NCBI GenBank assembly: GCA_018334615.1
Contig: JAGXLP010000071.1
Location: 1-6,406 of the forward strand
Source: Candidatus Bipolaricaulota bacterium
GTDB taxonomy: Bacteria; Bipolaricaulota; Bipolaricaulia; M55B111
Direction: 5' to 3'
Length of the DNA stretch: 6,406 bases
Position 1 is the stretch's first letter; every line of letters begins with the position of its first letter. The position numbers and the translations under genes were made by a program. The notes under the pieces were generated by a model. The model had not been told where the DNA came from and ran no database searches. It was given only the letters and a program-made list of their open reading frames with translations. Positions 5,642 to 6,406 of the stretch are shown here, piece by piece.

Positions 5642-6406
5642 TTAAATTCTCCTACCCTGAGGGTAGGATCCAAGTACATCGCAGTCCGGAACTATGTTAG
5701 CTAACTTTTTTAGAGCTGTCCTAACCTGCTTATCCGACCTGTGACCTTCCAGTTCCAGGTCAAAATGATATCCCCATTCGCCTGATGCAGTCGGTCGGGA
5801 ACGGATCATGGTTAAATTTACGTTATTCTCGGCAAACGGTTTCAGGCACTTGTGCAGCGAACCGGGAGAATCGCCAAGATCAAACGTTACAGTCGTCTTG
5901 TGGCACTGACCTTTTACTCTATTGCCCTCCTCCTCGGAAGAAATCAAAAGAAACCTGGTGTTATTCCGGTCCGAGGACTGGATATCCTCCATCAGTACTT
6001 CCAATCCGTACTTATCCCCCGCGTACCTGCTGGCGATAGCCGCTATCGACTTATCTCCCTTTTCTGCAACCATTTTTGCTGATCCGGCTGTGTCGTAGGT
6101 AGCGTGAGTTTCCACTTTCATATCCAACAATACGTCCCGGCACTGCTTGAGCGCCTGCGGATGAGAATAGACGGTTTCAATCTCGGGTAACTCGCTACCT
6201 TTGTTCCCCAATAGAGAGTGGCGAACACGGGAATAAACCTCTCCAACCACGTAAACGTCGCCCTTAGCGATTAGACTATAGGACTGATCTACGTAACCGC
6301 CAATCGAATTTTCAACCGGAATAATGCCAAGAGGGGCGTGACCTTTCTCAACCAGACGAATTACTTCTTCGAGAGAATCACAGGGCATGCCCTCCGGATT
6401 GATTTC
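5642..6406 (-). CDS. pheA: Prephenate dehydratase, N-terminus beyond the window (254 residues present)
   Basis: Converts prephenate to phenylpyruvate with loss of water and CO2 in phenylalanine synthesis; a cytoplasmic enzyme. The frame is open to the window edge (EINPEGMPCDSLEEV), so the Met at 6388 is internal, and about 30-40 residues including the usual GPxGTF motif are missing. Numbered from the edge: GIIPVENSIGG (27-37), SHPQALKQC (81-89) and NNTRFLLIS (148-156) with the catalytic Thr of TRF at 150 form the catalytic domain. An ACT regulatory domain follows at about 171-250, with PGSLHKCLKPF (181-191) in place of GALV and IRSRP (201-205) where the family normally has ESRP. It ends DVLGSYPQGRRI. 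No chorismate mutase domain is visible, so it appears to be the monofunctional archaeal type. The altered ESRP site suggests changed phenylalanine control (inference). It probably forms a unit separate from the ilv operon. Confidence 0.95.
   Translation of the reverse strand, partial: EINPEGMPCDSLEEVIRLVEKGHAPLGIIPVENSIGGYVDQSYSLIAKGDVYVVGEVYSRVRHSLLGNKGSELPEIETVYSHPQALKQCRDVLLDMKVETHATYDTAGSAKMVAEKGDKSIAAIASRYAGDKYGLEVLMEDIQSSDRNNTRFLLISSEEEGNRVKGQCHKTTVTFDLGDSPGSLHKCLKPFAENNVNLTMIRSRPTASGEWGYHFDLELEGHRSDKQVRTALKKLANIVPDCDVLGSYPQGRRI
5650..5668 (-). terminator. Hairpin in the last codons of pheA (possible terminator or 3'-end structure)
   Basis: Minus-strand TCCTACCC-TCA-GGGTAGGA (5668-5650) is a perfect inverted repeat with an 8-bp stem and 3-nt loop. 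It lies within the last nine codons of pheA and ends just before the TAA (5644-5642). Downstream is pyrimidine-rich (ACCTTTCC, then TTTCTTTTCC), which could act as an archaeal T-rich termination zone. Function is inferred; the stem is seen directly. Confidence 0.5.

Noticed and set aside
5785..6082. Plus-strand frames opposite pheA
   Set aside because: Antisense shadows of a gene with clear ENS, TRF and ACT motifs.
6386..6388. ATG as the start of pheA
   Set aside because: The frame stays open upstream to the edge, and a start here would remove the N-terminal part of the catalytic domain; it is an internal Met.
1..6406. Insertion sequence, CRISPR array, tRNA/rRNA, or horizontally acquired island
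   Set aside because: No transposase motifs, terminal or direct repeats, RNA gene structure, or abrupt base-composition change were seen; the region is a compact biosynthetic locus.

Overview
The window reads as a chromosomal segment of an archaeon carrying branched-chain amino acid biosynthesis. All supported genes lie on the minus strand, so transcription runs from high to low coordinates. The archaeal reading rests on three things: TATA-like boxes with no bacterial -35/-10 pairs at the two likely promoters, strong Shine-Dalgarno sequences, and enzyme types that resemble euryarchaeal ones. An example is the dihydroxy-acid dehydratase with a VPGH motif, as remembered from methanogens and E. 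coli. The proteins are fairly rich in Asp/Glu, which would fit a moderately halophilic or brine-associated uncultured euryarchaeon. That placement is only a guess.

Layout in transcription order: (1) 6406-5642, a 5'-truncated prephenate dehydratase (pheA), whose last codons form a hairpin. (2) 5533-5390, a 47-residue tail-anchored small membrane protein of unknown function. It has its own TATA-like box (5615-5608) and SD, and a hairpin over its stop codon. (3) An AT-rich promoter region (about 5370-5274), followed by a tightly packed operon: an 82-residue zinc-ribbon protein (5273-5025), ilvD (5028-3337), ilvB (3337-1550), ilvN (1557-1045), ilvC (1034-48), and the first 12 codons of an isopropylmalate/citramalate synthase family gene (35 to beyond 1).

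The ilv genes supply the shared valine/isoleucine pathway. IlvB (catalytic) and IlvN (regulatory) form acetohydroxyacid synthase, IlvC isomerises and reduces its product, and IlvD dehydrates it to the 2-keto acid. The truncated gene at the left edge would branch to leucine (LeuA) or feed 2-ketobutyrate into isoleucine synthesis (CimA). Every junction from the zinc-ribbon gene to ilvC overlaps or nearly abuts (GTGA, TAATG, ATGCCTGA, and a stop codon that starts inside the next SD), so coupled translation is likely.

Most of the window is ordinary metabolism. The items worth a second look are the unrecognised zinc-ribbon protein coupled to ilvD, the unannotated 47-residue membrane protein, the changed ESRP-type regulatory motif in PheA, and a low-complexity N-terminal extension on IlvB. 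I saw no mobile element, CRISPR array, tRNA, rRNA or recognisable riboswitch.
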